Assembly (NCBI GenBank): GCA_964019695.1 | Contig: OZ026521.1 | Location: 36,454,939-36,518,938 of the forward strand | Direction: 5' to 3' | DNA length: 64,000 bases | Source of the DNA: Loripinus fragilis | Lineage: Eukaryota > Mollusca > Bivalvia > Lucinida > Lucinidae | Shown here: positions 11,552-23,637 of the stretch, one piece after another | How the letters are laid out: every line of letters begins with the position of its first letter | How positions within the stretch are numbered: position 1 is the first letter of the stretch | Made by a program: the position numbers and the translations under genes | Notes under the pieces: generated by a model | Databases searched by the model: none | The model's input: only the letters and a program-made list of their open reading frames with translations | Told to the model about the DNA's origin: nothing

Positions 11552-12268
11552 ATTTCGCCACACGTCATTCTTATATAATTGCCTTTATATACGATTCTCA
11601 TATGAGTCTTATATTATTCTCATATGTAAACCTGAATATATGATTTTCATATGTGCAGTTTCATATGAATTTTATATAACACGATTTATATGATATTTAC
11701 ATGTTCACAAAATCATAAAAAAATTATGTAATTAATATCATATGAAACCCATGTAAGTTTTATATGATCATTATATGTGTGCTGTTTCATAGAATTATGA
11801 CATAAATTAATTTATATGAATTGTTGATAAAAATAAGATCATATAAGTTTTATATGTAAATTAATATATGTGATAATCATGTGTGGTGAATTAAGTTTTG
11901 TAACATTTTTATAATTTTCAAATACAGTGCTTTACACATCATCCTCATGTGTCTGCCTTTTTATATAAATTTTATATACTGCCTTTTTATATAAATTTTA
12001 TATAAAGGCACTCATATGATATTTATATAAAAGGGCAATCATATGATTTTCATATAATTATTATATGATTATTATGTAAAAATGCTTATCAATATCATAT
12101 GATTATTATATGTATTTCAGTTTATGTAAAAATCATATTATTTTCATATGAAAATTATATAATCCGTTTTATATGATCCACACGCGGCTGCCTTTTTTAA
12201 CAAGTATTATATAAAAGTTTTTATATAAAAATCATATGATTATTATATGATTTTTACGTGTGGCGAAA
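11552..12268. mobile_element. CATATGA-rich inverted-repeat element, ~717 bp
   Basis: Left end ATTTCGCCACACGT and right end ACGTGTGGCGAAAT are perfect inverted repeats of 14 bp. The interior is almost entirely short AT-rich words (CATATGA, TTATATGA, TTTTATATAA) in both orientations, so most of it can pair with itself. No frame is open for any length. It separates two satellite blocks. It is probably a non-autonomous foldback element; the superfamily is unknown. Confidence 0.6.
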
Positions 12269-12289
12269 TCTGTAGTGTATGCGTTATCC

Positions 12290-12780
12290 TTAAAAAATCC
12301 GAGTGATGCCACTCTGGCATCATTGAGCATTTCTATATATTCAAACATATCTTCTGATTAAACACAAATTTCATATGGATGCCAATTCTAAGTAAAAGAT
12401 TGTGTGATATGGGAAAAGTGTCTCAAACCCATTTTCTTTCTTAAATTGTTTGCTGTGCAGTTACATGCTAATTGAAGTACTTGCTCATAACCAAATAAAA
12501 ATAAACAACAAGATGACCGCCAGGATGGCAGCTTTTTACACAAAAATATAAGAAAATCGTCCCTGAGACTAGACAAGTCCAGGGATTTGCATTCAAAATC
12601 CTTATTTTACTAAGTCTTTTAATAATTTATATCAAACTTTAAACATCCCAGTGATGCTACACATGCATCACTTAGCTTCGATATACATGTATTCAAGATG
12701 GTATCCAGGATGGTAGCCGACTTTTTTTACAAAACAGTGGAAGCGGCTCCCTTCCGGTAGACCTGTCTAATGTAATTGTA
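12290..12780. other. No gene seen; short paired motifs
   Basis: A hairpin-like motif GATGCCACTCTGGCATCATT lies near 12304. Similar wording recurs at 14855-14880 (GATGCCGGAGTGGCATCATT) together with GGATGGCAGC-type stretches, so both are probably pieces of one dispersed repeat. Confidence 0.4.
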
Positions 12781-14590
12781 ACAGATCAGATGGCTTACCT
12801 GATGGAGCTGTACTTTACAAACACCCATATCTGAATAAATGAACCAAACATGCGTGTCTCATGGAGTTGCACTGCACAAGCAGGCATATCTAAGAGTGGC
12901 ACCGGATCAGTAGACATGTCTGATGTAATTGCACCATAAAAGTAGCACAATACTTATAAGGATCCCTCTTCCATCTCCACTCGACTATTAAAAAATGTCG
13001 GATGCAGTTGCAACGGACCAACAGGCATGGCCTATAGTGACATGGCTGATAACGAGGCACCACACCAGTAGCAGGCACAGTCTATAGGGGAGCACCACAC
13101 CAGCAGGCACGGTCTATAGTGACATACTCCACCAGCAGGCATGGCTGCCATTGAGGCACAACACCAACAGGCACAATCTATAGTGAGGCACCACACCATC
13201 AGGCATGTCTGATGGAGTTGCAATGCACTAGCAGGCATATCTAAGAGTGACACCGGATCAGCAGACATGTCTTCTGTAATAGCACCCTAATAGAATCACC
13301 ACACTCGTAAGCATCCCTCTTTCATCTCCGCTCGACTAGTAGAAATGCTGGTTGAAGTGGCAACGGACCAGTAGCATGGCCTAGATAGACACCCCACCAG
13401 CAGGCATGGTAGTTAGTGAGGTACCACACCAAATAGGCATGTCCTATAGTGAGGCACCACACCAGCAGGCTTGTGGCAGTGTTCTGTGGCTCTCCCTAAC
13501 CGTGCCGTAGGTTGGTCTGCGGTGTGTGATTGTGGAATTTCCTGATCATACTCACTTGCTTTTGAGGCAGATAAAGAGTCACCTCACCAGAAGGCATGGT
13601 CTATAGTGAGGCACCACACCAGCAGGCTTGGCTGAATATGAGTCACCACACCAGAAGGCATGGCCTATAGTAAGGCACCACACCAGCAGGCTTAGCTGAT
13701 AATGAGTTACCACACCATGACCTATATTGAGGTACCACACCAGCAGGTTTGGCTGATAATGACATATAGTGAGGCATCACTGGTATTGACACACCACACC
13801 AGAAGGCAAGGCCTATAGTGAGGCAACGCACCAGCCGGATTGGCTGATAATAATTCACCACACCAGGAGGCATGGCCTATAGTGAAGCGCCACACCAGCA
13901 GGCTTGGCTGATAATGAGTCAGAACACGAGAAGGTATGACCACACCAGCAAGTATCGATTATATTGACACACCATACCAGAAGACATTGCTTACAGTGAG
14001 GCACCACACCAACAGGCATCGCTGATATTAACACACCACACCAGTCGAAATGGCAGATAGTGAGGCACCACACCAGCAGGCATGTCTGATTGAGCGGCAA
14101 AAGATCGGCAGGCATGCTGTTGGAGTGGCATCAGTCCAGCAAGCATCCATCTTGCAGCAGCACTTAACCAGAAGGCATATTTTAACCGCAGATGTGTTTG
14201 TGGCAGTTGCACTAGGCCAGCAGGCATGTTTGTTGGAGCTGCAGAGACAGAGCAACTCTCTACACGGATTGGCACTGGGTCCGCAGCCAATTTTGTTGCA
14301 TTGGCAACGTAGCAACAGTCATGCCTAATAAAGTTTCAGTGTTATTTGTCAAGTCTTATTGAGGGGCATCGGTCGAGTAGCTTTTCTTGATTTTCAGTGG
14401 GCCAGGGTGCATGTCTGATTGGATGGTACCAGTTCCGCAGACATATCTGCTGAAGTTTCAACGAACAGCAGCCATGCATTGCCACCAAGTCATGATACAT
14501 CCTTACCATCACATGTTTAAACACATGTATATGGCACTGAACAAGAGCACATGCCTGTTAGTGAGACTCAGGACCAGCAGACACTATTGA
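12780..14590. repeat. CACCACACCAGCAGGC minisatellite array
   Basis: A long degenerate array with the core CACCACACCAGCAGGC. Two variants alternate in the middle: ATGGCCTATAGTGAGG and TTGGCTGATAATGAGT, giving a ~64-bp dimer. The ends carry a longer variant with GCATGTCTGATGGAGTTGCA. Several frames stay open on the minus strand only because unit lengths are often near multiples of three. A foreign ~85-bp piece interrupts it at 13480-13565. Whether it descends from the ~41-bp satellite is unclear. Confidence 0.8.
13480..13565. repeat. Dispersed repeat fragment inside the array
   Basis: The stretch resembles 16815-16895: both carry TGTGGCTCTTCCT-like wording, then GATTGTGG(A/T)(A/T)TTTCCTGATCA and ACTCACTT. 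It was probably inserted into the array rather than being part of the unit. Confidence 0.5.
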
Positions 14591-14959
14591 AAACTATCAG
14601 AAAATAGTTATTAACCCTGCGGGTTTTTTTTATTTCAGGTTGAATTTAGCTTTAAAATGGCGACCATCTGGGACACCATCTTAATATTTTCAATCTCCTG
14701 AATCAAAGCATAACAATGTCCATTTTAATCATTTGTATGATTTAGCCTCAAAACATCCATAAAAAAGTCTAAATTAAAATATGTTGGTCAGATAGGTCTT
14801 AAGAGCCTAACTGACAGCCATCATGGACGCCATTTTATATATTTCAAAATGCTCAATGATGCCGGAGTGGCATCATTTGGATTCATCAAAAACTTGTGAC
14901 AATGCCTTAAGATCAAGAATCAACAAAAAAACCTTAATATCTATGATTTATTGTTCAGT

Positions 14960-16200
14960 TATTATTGATGAACGCCTGTTTCTCTACAGCATTATTATGC
15001 TGTTGTCTCTAAATGACCTTTTTGTACAACATTGTTCTGTTATTCACTCTGAATGCCTGTTTCTGTACAGCATTATTCTGTTGTTGCCTCTGAATGCCCG
15101 TATCTGTACAGTATGCTTCAGGTGTTGCCTCCGAATGCTTGTTCTATACAGAATTTCTCTGATGTTGGCTTTGAGTCTCTGTGTCTGTACAGTATTGTTC
15201 TATTACAGTCTCAGAATGCCTGTTTCTGTACAACAATTCTCTGCTGTTTGTTTTTAATGTCCGTTTTTATATAGCATTGGTTTTTTGTTGGCACTGAATC
15301 TCTTTTTCTATACAATATTGTTTTGTTGTTGCCCCTGAATGCATGTTTCTATACAACATTGTTCTGGTGTTGCATCTGAATTGAATGTCTGTTTCTTTTA
15401 AATAACAACATTGTCCTGGTGTTGTCTCTAAATGCCTGTTTCTAAACAGCTATGTTTTGCTGTTGCCTTTGAATGTCTGTGTCTGTACAATATTGTTCTG
15501 TTGTTGCCCCTGAGTGCCTGTTTCTCTATAGTTTTGCTCTAATGTTGCCACTGAATGTCCGGTTTTCTATAGTTTTGTTTTGTTGTTGCCGCTGAATGCC
15601 TGTTTCTGTGTAACATTGTTCTTTTATTGCATTTGATTGCCTGTTGTTGCACAACATTGCCCTGTTGCCATCTCTGAATGTCCCTTTCTATGCAACAGTG
15701 CTCTGTTGTTGTCTCCGAATGTCTGTTTCTGTACATCGTTGTGCTTTTGTTGCCTGCGAAAGCCTGTTTCTCTACATCATTGGTATGTTGTTGCCTGCGA
15801 ATGTCTGTTTCTCTACAGCATTGTTTTATTGTTGCCTCTGAAAACTTGTTTCTGTACAGCATTGTTCTGTTGTTGCCTCTGGTGCTTTTTTTCTGTTCAC
15901 CATTTTACTGTTGTTACATTGTTCTGTCGTTGCATATGCATGCCTGTTTCCATACATCATTGTTCTGTTGTTGCCTGCGAATGTCTGTTTCTCTACAGCA
16001 TTGTTCTATTGTTGCCTCTGAATGCCTTTTACTATACAGCATTATTATGTTTACTTTGTTTTGTCGTTGCATATGAATGTCTGTTTCTGTACACCAATGG
16101 TCCGTTGTTATCTACGAATGCCTGTTTCTGTATAAAGTTGTTCTGCTGTTGCCTATGAATGTCTGCTTCTGTACAATACACCATTGTTCTGTTGTAGCAA
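14960..16200. repeat. ~41-42-bp CTGTTGTTGCC satellite array
   Basis: About 28-30 units of the type CATTGTTCTGTTGTTGCCTC TGAATGCCTGTTTCTGTACA. Because the unit is close to 42 bp (14 codons), frames are open on both strands: hydrophobic Cys/Leu/Val-rich on plus, hydrophilic (YRNRHSEATTEQCC-like) on minus. No start context, splice site or unit-independent sequence supports a gene. Confidence 0.88.
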
Positions 16201-16586
16201 TAAAGAACTTGCAGGGGATAGAGAATTTTTCGTTTGGGACGCAGTGAGTGTCTGTGATTGTGCGTGAATTTTTACACAAGCTTTCTTCACTTAATAAGTT
16301 AAACGTCCCACCAACAACTTAGGTATTTAATCGGTAGGTTGGTGCCAGATGCTTATCTATAGCTGGACCCACCATGGCTCAACTTGAGGTGCTCTTTAGC
16401 TCTGACTATCTGTGAGTCGTGAGCCCTTTTCTTTGTTTCATCATGGTGTGTTAATTTGATTAGAGTGTTTCTCCATGATGATACAATGCAATAGTTAGAA
16501 GGCTTCCATGCGAGCTGAACATTTCTTGTACTTCAACAACAGCAGAATCTAGGGCGAAGATTTGGTACCAGTAAAATGCATTTAAG

Positions 16587-16606
16587 CCCCCCCCCCCCCC
16601 CCCCCC
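16587..16606. repeat. C20 homopolymer
   Basis: Twenty consecutive C residues immediately before GGCAGCTTAGGCTGCTGTCC, which itself contains a short palindrome. Confidence 0.8.
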
Positions 16607-16609
16607 GGC

Positions 16610-18210
16610 AGCTTAGGCTGCTGTCCGTTCTAAGGCGGTGGTTTTGTTGTTGTTGACTTGTTGTTTATTGTTACTCCCATTTTGGGAGTCTGTAATTGTT
16701 CTATGTTTTGGTGTACGTTACTTTGTGTCCCTTCTAGTTTTGCAATCATCTTGATGGGGAAGAGATAGCTGGTTACTTAGCTTAGTTTGTCTTCCTGGTG
16801 TCTCGTGATTGTTATGTGGCTCTTCCTCTCGGTGCCATGGGTTTATCTGCAGTTTGGGATTGTGGTATTTCCTGATCAGACTCACTTACTATTTTTAATG
16901 TCCAGAAGCGATGGATTAAAATTTCGATCCTTGGATGTCAGAAGAGACAGGCCACATTCGCCCCTTTGTTGATGAGCTTGTATGTGCGATGCTTTTACCC
17001 TCTGCATACTAATGAATGCTTCCATCTGGTTTGATAGAATGAGCCTGGGGCAGCTAATTGTACGTATCAAGGGGTAACAGGTTAGATTTACCATGTCCAT
17101 GAAGGTTCTTAATATCGACATTTCATCTGCGTCTTCACTGTTTGCCACAGTACTCGTTTGGGGTTTACAGTTTACAAAGGGTTAATACCGCAAACGATGA
17201 GTATGGCCAGGAAATACCATACTCACAGACTGCAGGCCAACCCACGGCACCACGAGAAAGAAACACAGAACATAGACAGCCACAACACAATCCAAGTAAA
17301 GCAATCAGCTCTCTCTTCCTCAGCAAGATTATTGCTAATTATCAGATGTGTTGATTCTGAAGCTTCATCACAGCTACCAGGTGGACGCTGCTATTTAAAA
17401 CATAAATGTTATCTGTCAGCCCTGATATCAATCCTGGACTTCCATCAATATTTGGCCCCCACTTTGAACCGTACAAATTGAACAGCAAATGACGCATTAT
17501 GATTAATTTACCTCTTGAATGCGGAAGAGCGGCCATTATGCCCCATTGAACCCCACCGGACAGGAAAGAACCGTCAGATAAGTATCAGAGAAAGTTACCG
17601 CACTAATGATATTGTAATGTCAACCCATTGTTCACGCTCACATCTCCGGCATAAGTAACGATTTTCCACACCTGTGTGTGATTTTTAAACCGCTCTTTGA
17701 CGCAATAAAGGGACCTTAACGCTTGTACAAAAAGCAAATGCGCAGATCAACCTGTCTGTCTACACAGGCTGATCAAGGGCTACACTGTTCGTATTCATGC
17801 ACAGGGGATGATGCGCACAACTCCAATATATCGGTTTAGTTGTGGGGTAACCCACTTGACACGAATTTTGGCTGTTGACTAGTCGTCCAAAGTCCGCTTT
17901 TCTGTGCAAAATACTAAATTTAGTTAAGTATTCAGTTAAATGGTGGATTAAAGAAGTGGTCCTTGTTATCGGTCAACTATTGGAAGGTGGCTGACAGGTG
18001 AAATTTACATCAAATGACAGGAAATGGACGTATCGTGTCCGACCATCAAGAGAGGCCAATTTGGGACCACTCGGGGTTTCAGCGCTTAAACTGGAAAAAA
18101 GTTGATTTCCGAGTAGTTTTCTATTGTCAGTCGTGTTTCATAAATATTGACTCTTGTCTTATTCTCTTGCTTATTCTTCTGAGCTCATCTGGAGGAGGCT
18201 CCAAATGGAG
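16610..18210. other. No gene seen; dispersed repeat pieces
   Basis: 16620-16900 is GT-rich repeat-like sequence with a relative at 13480-13565. Near 17735 is a GCGCAGATCAACCTGTCTG ... GGCTGATCAAGGGC palindrome of the foldback type seen elsewhere. Open frames at 17142-17481 match no known family and lack clear splice limits. Confidence 0.4.
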
Positions 18211-18212
18211 AA

Positions 18213-18653
18213 TACATGCGCGGATCCAGAGGGGGGGGGGGGCAGGGGGTCCGGACCCCCCCCCACTGGAATATCACAAAAATATAGGGTTTCTAAGCAA
18301 TACTGGTCCGGATCCCCTTCAAAATCACAAAGCTACCAAGCCAGCATTCAATGTAGGGCCATCATCAGCACGCCAGTGAAACGCAATTTAAATGGCGTTT
18401 CACTGGCGGGCCGATGATGGCCCGCTAATGGTGTTATTTGATCCTTTGATCCACCATCAAACTAAGAAAAAAACGTTATCAAAATTGAGCACCCTCTGAC
18501 AAAACTTTTAATGAATGGCGTTTCACAGGCGGGCCAATGATGGCCCGCTAATAGTGGTATTTTGATCCTTCCTCCCCTCATCAAACTAAAAAAACAGCAA
18601 AAAAACCGTCAAAGTTGGACCCCCTCTGACAAAACTTTCTAGATCCGCACATG
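18213..18653. mobile_element. GGCGGATCCAGA foldback element, copy 2
   Basis: Left end CATGCGCGGATCCAGA is followed by a G run. The right end TCTAGATCCGCACATG is its imperfect complement. Inside, a ~75-bp segment (GGCGTTTCAC(T/A)GGCGGGCC, GATGATGGCCCGCTAAT) occurs twice, at 18391-18450 and 18514-18575. The hairpin GCCAGTGAAACGC / GCGTTTCACTGGC sits at 18372-18406. Confidence 0.65.
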
Positions 18654-19257
18654 GGTTATTTAGGAGCCCTCGTGTTGTTGTCCGTGTTTCAACCATTTTA
18701 CAAAGCGATTACATGTAGATCTAGCCAAATGACTACTAACCTGACTTGGACATTTGGTGTTCTGAGCAGCCCCAGTTTGGTGCTTGTGTGACATAGTGAC
18801 AATCTTCAAAATAGACCACTCGGCGTTTGTGTGGACCGCCAGGACAAAGTATTGATATGGAGACGTTACTACATCAAATGTAGCCACCATGGCGCCCATC
18901 TTGAAAATAAAATACATTTGGAACCGCTTGTGGGATTGAGGTAAAAGTTTACATGTAATATGAGGTAAATCGGGTAGGGGTTTTTTAAATATTTTTAATG
19001 ATAACGTCACGGAATCCTACTTAGTCAGAATGGCAGCCTTCTTGTTTTACTTGAGCTGATGCTTTACGTCCCAATCAACACATTTTCAGACTTGTTGAGA
19101 CGTTTCGTCAGTCGAACCTGTACTGAGCAGAGTATAAAGTGAATATACGTGTATGCTCTGGAAGGCAATCTCCACAGTGTGCACTAAAACCCATCGCTTA
19201 TGCATGAGGCCGCTCTTTAAACATGTATGCACACCTATCTAATAGGGTATAAGGCCT

Positions 19258-19575
19258 AATACAACCAGGCAACCACCAAGTAAGCATTTCATTCCAATGA
19301 AACATCTAAAGATAAGCTGTTAATAATATAAAATTGACTATTATATCTATTATAATCATCCAGGTGCATGCCAAACTACACAAAAATTTGTTCATTTCTA
19401 TATGCTCACTACGCTGAAACATAAAAAGTAGTTGAGAAGTTTGTGAAAAACTGTACTATGGTGAAAGACACTCATTTAATGAATGTACATATGTTGTAGG
19501 TGCACATTGGAATTGCCTCAATGAGGCAATTTCAATGTGTACCAACAGCATATGCTACTGAAATTAAGGTATCAC
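19258..19575 (+). mobile_element. ACAACC foldback MITE, truncated copy
   Basis: Starts at ACAACCAGGCAACCACCAAG, runs through TCATCCAGGTGCATG and the hairpin CATATGTTGTAGGTGCACAT ... ATGTGTACCAACAGCATATG. It lines up with the first two-thirds of the complete copy at 38407-38900. The right-hand terminal repeat is missing. Confidence 0.65.
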
Positions 19576-19579
19576 AAAA

Positions 19580-20260
19580 TTTGATTTAATGAACTATGCT
19601 TTTGTCTGAACCATCGTACTTTTATACTTAAAATATGCGAACAGTGACGCCCTGTTAAGACTGTGCTAATGCGCGGGCTCGTCTGAGCCTTCGCGGCTCG
19701 CCTATATTATAAGTACCAACGTCGAAGATTGGTCAAACAGAACAGATACCCGGGCTTATCCAAGTCTTCGCTAGGTAGACATTTCACTTTGATAAGTTGT
19801 CATGAACCGACTAAAGTTGGCTGATGGATAAAACTGTTGTATCGACCCTTTTATTCATTTTATTGGAGGATTTAGATTCCGGATGCTGGTCACTCGCATT
19901 TTATCCACTTTAAGGGGCAAACTAATAAAACTCAGAACTAATAATCAGAAAATATGTGACATTTTAGTTAAATTACCACACAAAGACATAATATACCCAG
20001 CTTTCGTGACAAATTTATTGAAATAGACCAATAATCCGAAACGAGGACCATTTAGAAGATAACACAAAGAGAACTTATTACAATCAGTTTTATTATCATT
20101 AATGTCCTTACAACAAGCAACTGTACCACTTAACATGCTTAACCACATAACCAACTATCTAATAATTTAACTAATATAAAAAAACATCAATGTTAACATG
20201 CACACTGGTTTGGGCTGTAAACCATGATAAACACCCCACCATCGGTAAACCTTAAGATGG
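19580..20260. other. No gene seen
   Basis: A short palindrome-type repeat (GACTGTGCTAATGCGCGGGC, TCGTCTGAGCCTTCGCGGC) lies near 19660. Nothing else was recognised. Confidence 0.4.
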
Positions 20261-20264
20261 AGAA

Positions 20265-20880
20265 AGTTGCAACACGTGAGCTAGGGTAAAGCTTCAACCA
20301 CATGGGAAGAAGCCTTGGGGTAAAGAATCAACCATATGTGTACCTAGATTGGGGGAAAGCGTCAACCCCATGTGAACTTAGATTGGGTGAATGCGTCGAT
20401 CCCATGATAATTAGGCCTAGGGAGAAGGCGTCGACCCTGTGAATATTAGACTTGGGAGAAGCGTCAACCCCATGTAATGTTAGAGTGTAGGGGGGGGGGG
20501 GGCGTCAACCCCATGCAAACTTAGATTGGGGGAAGAGTCAGCCACAAGATATCTTAGATTTGGGGGGAAGCGTAAACACCATTAAAACAACTTTGATTTT
20601 GGAGAAACTGCGGCGTCAACCCCATTAAAACTTTGATTTGGAAGAAAGCGTCTACCCCAATATAGGTTTGGTTTGGGGAAAAGCGTCAACCCCATTAACT
20701 TGAGAGTTTGGGGAAAACGCCAACACCCTTAACATTTAGATTTGTGGGGAACCCGTCAACCATGTGAAAGTTTAGGTTTGGGGGAAAGTGTCGACCCCAT
20801 TAAGAAATTGTAAAGTTACAATTGACCTTCACATAGCTATTAGAAATTCTTGTACCTTGGGGGAAAGCGTCAACCCCTGT
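20265..20880. repeat. GCGTCAACCCCAT minisatellite, ~35-42-bp unit
   Basis: About 15 degenerate units with the core TTAGATTTGGGGGAAAGCGT CAACCCCATGT. A G12 run replaces part of one unit near 20493. A last unit (20859-20879) continues past a non-repeat stretch. Confidence 0.8.
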
Positions 20881-20984
20881 AGAATGACTGACTCTTCTGA
20901 GGAAGAGTAATAGGTAAATTCTTGATTTTTGCAGAAAGGCATCCGATATTGGGGTAAAAAAGAATGGCCTTTGTACCTGCATCA

Positions 20985-21065
20985 ATCTGGAAAGTCCGGC
21001 ACAATACGAGAATCGATTCCACGGAAATCCACGGAATTGGCCGAGGCAGTTCCGATTTGTGCCTG
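20985..21065. repeat. Dispersed sequence shared with 37545-37610
   Basis: GATTCCACGGAAATCCACGG followed by AATTGGCCGAGGCAGTTCC here is the near-exact reverse complement of the stretch around 37557-37595. The conserved part is ~40 bp. The element boundaries are not clear. Confidence 0.6.
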
Positions 21066-21227
21066 CAGCTGCCGATTGCAGAAAATGAAGATACTCATCC
21101 ACACACAGATTTGATGGTTTCCCTCTTTTATCAATTGGACCAGTCCATTTCCATTTAAAGGTTTGTTTGGTGGTATTTTTCATTTTTAATTCAAATCTTA
21201 ATTGAACATTCTGTAACCAAACAGTGG

Positions 21228-21305
21228 CGCCCCTGATCAGACGCCGCGTTCTGTTGCGTCTGGTCTGAGTCTGCACTATTTGCCTACGTCCCACAAAAAG
21301 GACGA
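21228..21305. repeat. CTGATCAGACGCCGCG palindromic repeat, copy 1
   Basis: CCCCTGATCAGACGCCGCGT through ATTTGCCTACGTCCCAC and AAAAAGGAC matches the reverse complement of 63897-63985. The middle (ACGCCGCGTTCTGTTGCGTC) is a palindrome. This is one of several families here built around a GATCAG/CTGATC stem. Confidence 0.7.
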
Positions 21306-22480
21306 TCGGCTTATATGGTTTAAAACATGAATAGCAAATAATTGATTTTATTATAAGTAACAAATATATTTTCCTAAACTTGGAGGTTTTGAAAGCAGCT
21401 TTTGAGTATGAAAAAAGAAAATAGCTACGATAATGATTTTATTTAGGAAATAAGCCGGGTCTCTTGTTTTGGTTACAGGAGTGACATTTTGAACCAGAAC
21501 AGCCACCAAAATAAGCCAAAATGCATTATTTTGCAAATTCGTCTGTCTAACTGAATGATTAACTGTTGTTAATTGTTCAGAGTTTAGATTAAAATACAAA
21601 AAAATAGTTGCGTTATTTTTACAAATAAATACCAAATTCCTTCTTTTTTGTAGAATGACTCCTATACTGGCGGAAAGTTTAAGCAATATGATGGATACTG
21701 AAAAAAAACGATTGGAATTTTGGTGACCTTATTTAGGGTCAAAATCTGAAAATTCAGTGTTTTGGTACTTACTTCTCTTTCTGTGAATAATTATATATTC
21801 TGCGATCACTGCTAGGACGACTAACAGTCTTTGCATCCGATAAATGTTGATTATACCTTCAATAATGAGGCTTTTCGCAAGTTTTCTTTATACTTTTGCT
21901 ATAGATTTGGTCGCTACAGGAGCACGAAACGAGGCTTTTGAGTATATGTTTGTTTTATTTGTAGTGAATGTGTATCAAAACTTGTTCTGTCCTGTAATGT
22001 GCATGCTAACAACGTAGGGGCAGATGAACAACTTAGCTGGTCGCCTTTCTTTTTCATATTAGCCGACTGAATTAGTGTTGGAAAGTTGATTATGTTTGGT
22101 TTTTGATAATTTAGTCGTTACATTGCAAATCATCAAAGTGACCTTTTAGCGACCTGCAATGACTTCGGCCAGCCTTGGGACTTGGGAGCTGCAGTCTTAT
22201 GTTCCTTCGCTATACACATGTAGTACGTTTGATGTCTAGCCCTGCCTTTGGATCCACAGCGAAAACTGAACAGACTGTACAGAATTCCAGGGTCGTCTTT
22301 TTTTCTGGTTTCTATGGTCAGTTTGCTGGAATTTTATTATGCGACATGCATACGGGGATAGAGTAGGCTCTGCGTAGCCAGTGCGGGTCGAGTACTTCGT
22401 TGTAAGTCAGTGGAAAGAAGATTCGAAATATTGTTACAGTCGTACATGTAAGCTCAATCTGATGTACATTTCGGACAGAC
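21306..22480. other. No gene seen
   Basis: AT-rich; no splice-bounded exon or repeat unit recognised. Open frames on either strand resemble no family I know. Confidence 0.35.
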
Positions 22481-22488
22481 GGACGGAT

Positions 22489-22525
<37 letters not shown>

Positions 22526-22526
22526 T
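22475..22526. repeat. (GACA)n microsatellite
   Basis: Nine or more tandem GACA units after a GGACGGACGGA-like lead-in. It produces a spurious Cys-Leu-Ser-Val repeat on the minus strand. Confidence 0.9.
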
Positions 22527-23555
22527 TCTTTGCATCGGCTGGGTGTAAAAATGAAAAGATACAAATATATGGGCCAACACATGAGATTTTAGCGATAATC
22601 ACATTTTCGAGCACCGGATGCTTATCCAAGTCTGCACAATGTCCAGGCTCGCAAGAGCTTAGCTGGTCGCATACACAAAGTATGCACGTACATGATGACT
22701 CAGACCAACATCCAGACCTCTGGCTAGCATAAGCATGGGCGTTTATAATAGTTTTTGCGCATATGCGAATAGTGGTAAATTTTTCTTTGCTGGCTAATAT
22801 ATTATATAAAATAGTTTTAAAATGTACCACATGAAGACATCTATAATTCAATAGTACATTGCCTCTATTCTGATCGTTTGCACAGAGCTCGATATGACAA
22901 TAATATTATCGGATAGGGCGTAAAACATCATATCTGCATATCTATCAATAATCGAATATTACAATTAACTAAAGTATTGATATGCTAGACCAATATTGTG
23001 AATAAAAGACATTAATAAAATAATATTCAGCAATTCAGCAGTTCAGCTTTTTAGTATACATCTGCTGATCCGCAACTCGCTGAATTCAACAGGTTTTTCA
23101 GCTTTTTAGTCAGTCCCGTTTCAAATGACCATTTATTAGGTTGTATATGTATTCATGTCCCAACAATAGATGAGGTTGTATGGAAACACGCATGGGAGTC
23201 TCGTCCGTTTTACTGGAGAGGTGAAGGATCGAACCAGCGACCATCGAATTGCAGGACAATTGGCGTACCTTTCTAAGCTAACGGAATACCATACTTGCAC
23301 GTAAAAGTCGACCTCTCTGAAGCATAACGCACTATATTTGGGGTTTGAGATAAGGTGAGAATACTTTCTGCATCTTTTCACATGATACGGCCCAGAAATG
23401 TATTAATTTTCAAGATTATGTGGTATTAGACAATGTTTATAGAATAGAGAAACCAGCGATGCTGGAAGACATGGTCCTTTTTCAAAGTGTGTGCAAGTTT
23501 TATGTCCTAGCGTTCATCACAATAGGTAGGCCTACAAGTTCAGGTTTGTTAGATT

Positions 23556-23559
23556 ATTT

Positions 23560-23590
<31 letters not shown>

Positions 23591-23594
23591 TTTG
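23556..23594. repeat. (TTTA)n microsatellite
   Basis: About nine TTTA units in tandem. Confidence 0.9.
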
Positions 23595-23637
23595 TTGTGT
23601 AAAGGGTTAAACGAGACAGCGTTGCTCTCATACTGAC

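Noticed and set aside
13032..14328. Clustered open frames rich in Cys/Trp/Ala on the minus strand
   Set aside because: Produced by the CACCACACCAGCAGGC minisatellite; several overlapping frames are equally open.
15539..16158. Open frames of 107-173 codons on both strands
   Set aside because: They are read-through of the 42-bp satellite in several frames at once.
20800..21363. 187-codon minus-strand open frame, the longest uninterrupted one outside the CTLD gene
   Set aside because: It runs through the 20.3-20.9-kb minisatellite edge, a dispersed 40-bp repeat and a GATCAG palindrome. No domain, and its parts recur elsewhere as repeats.
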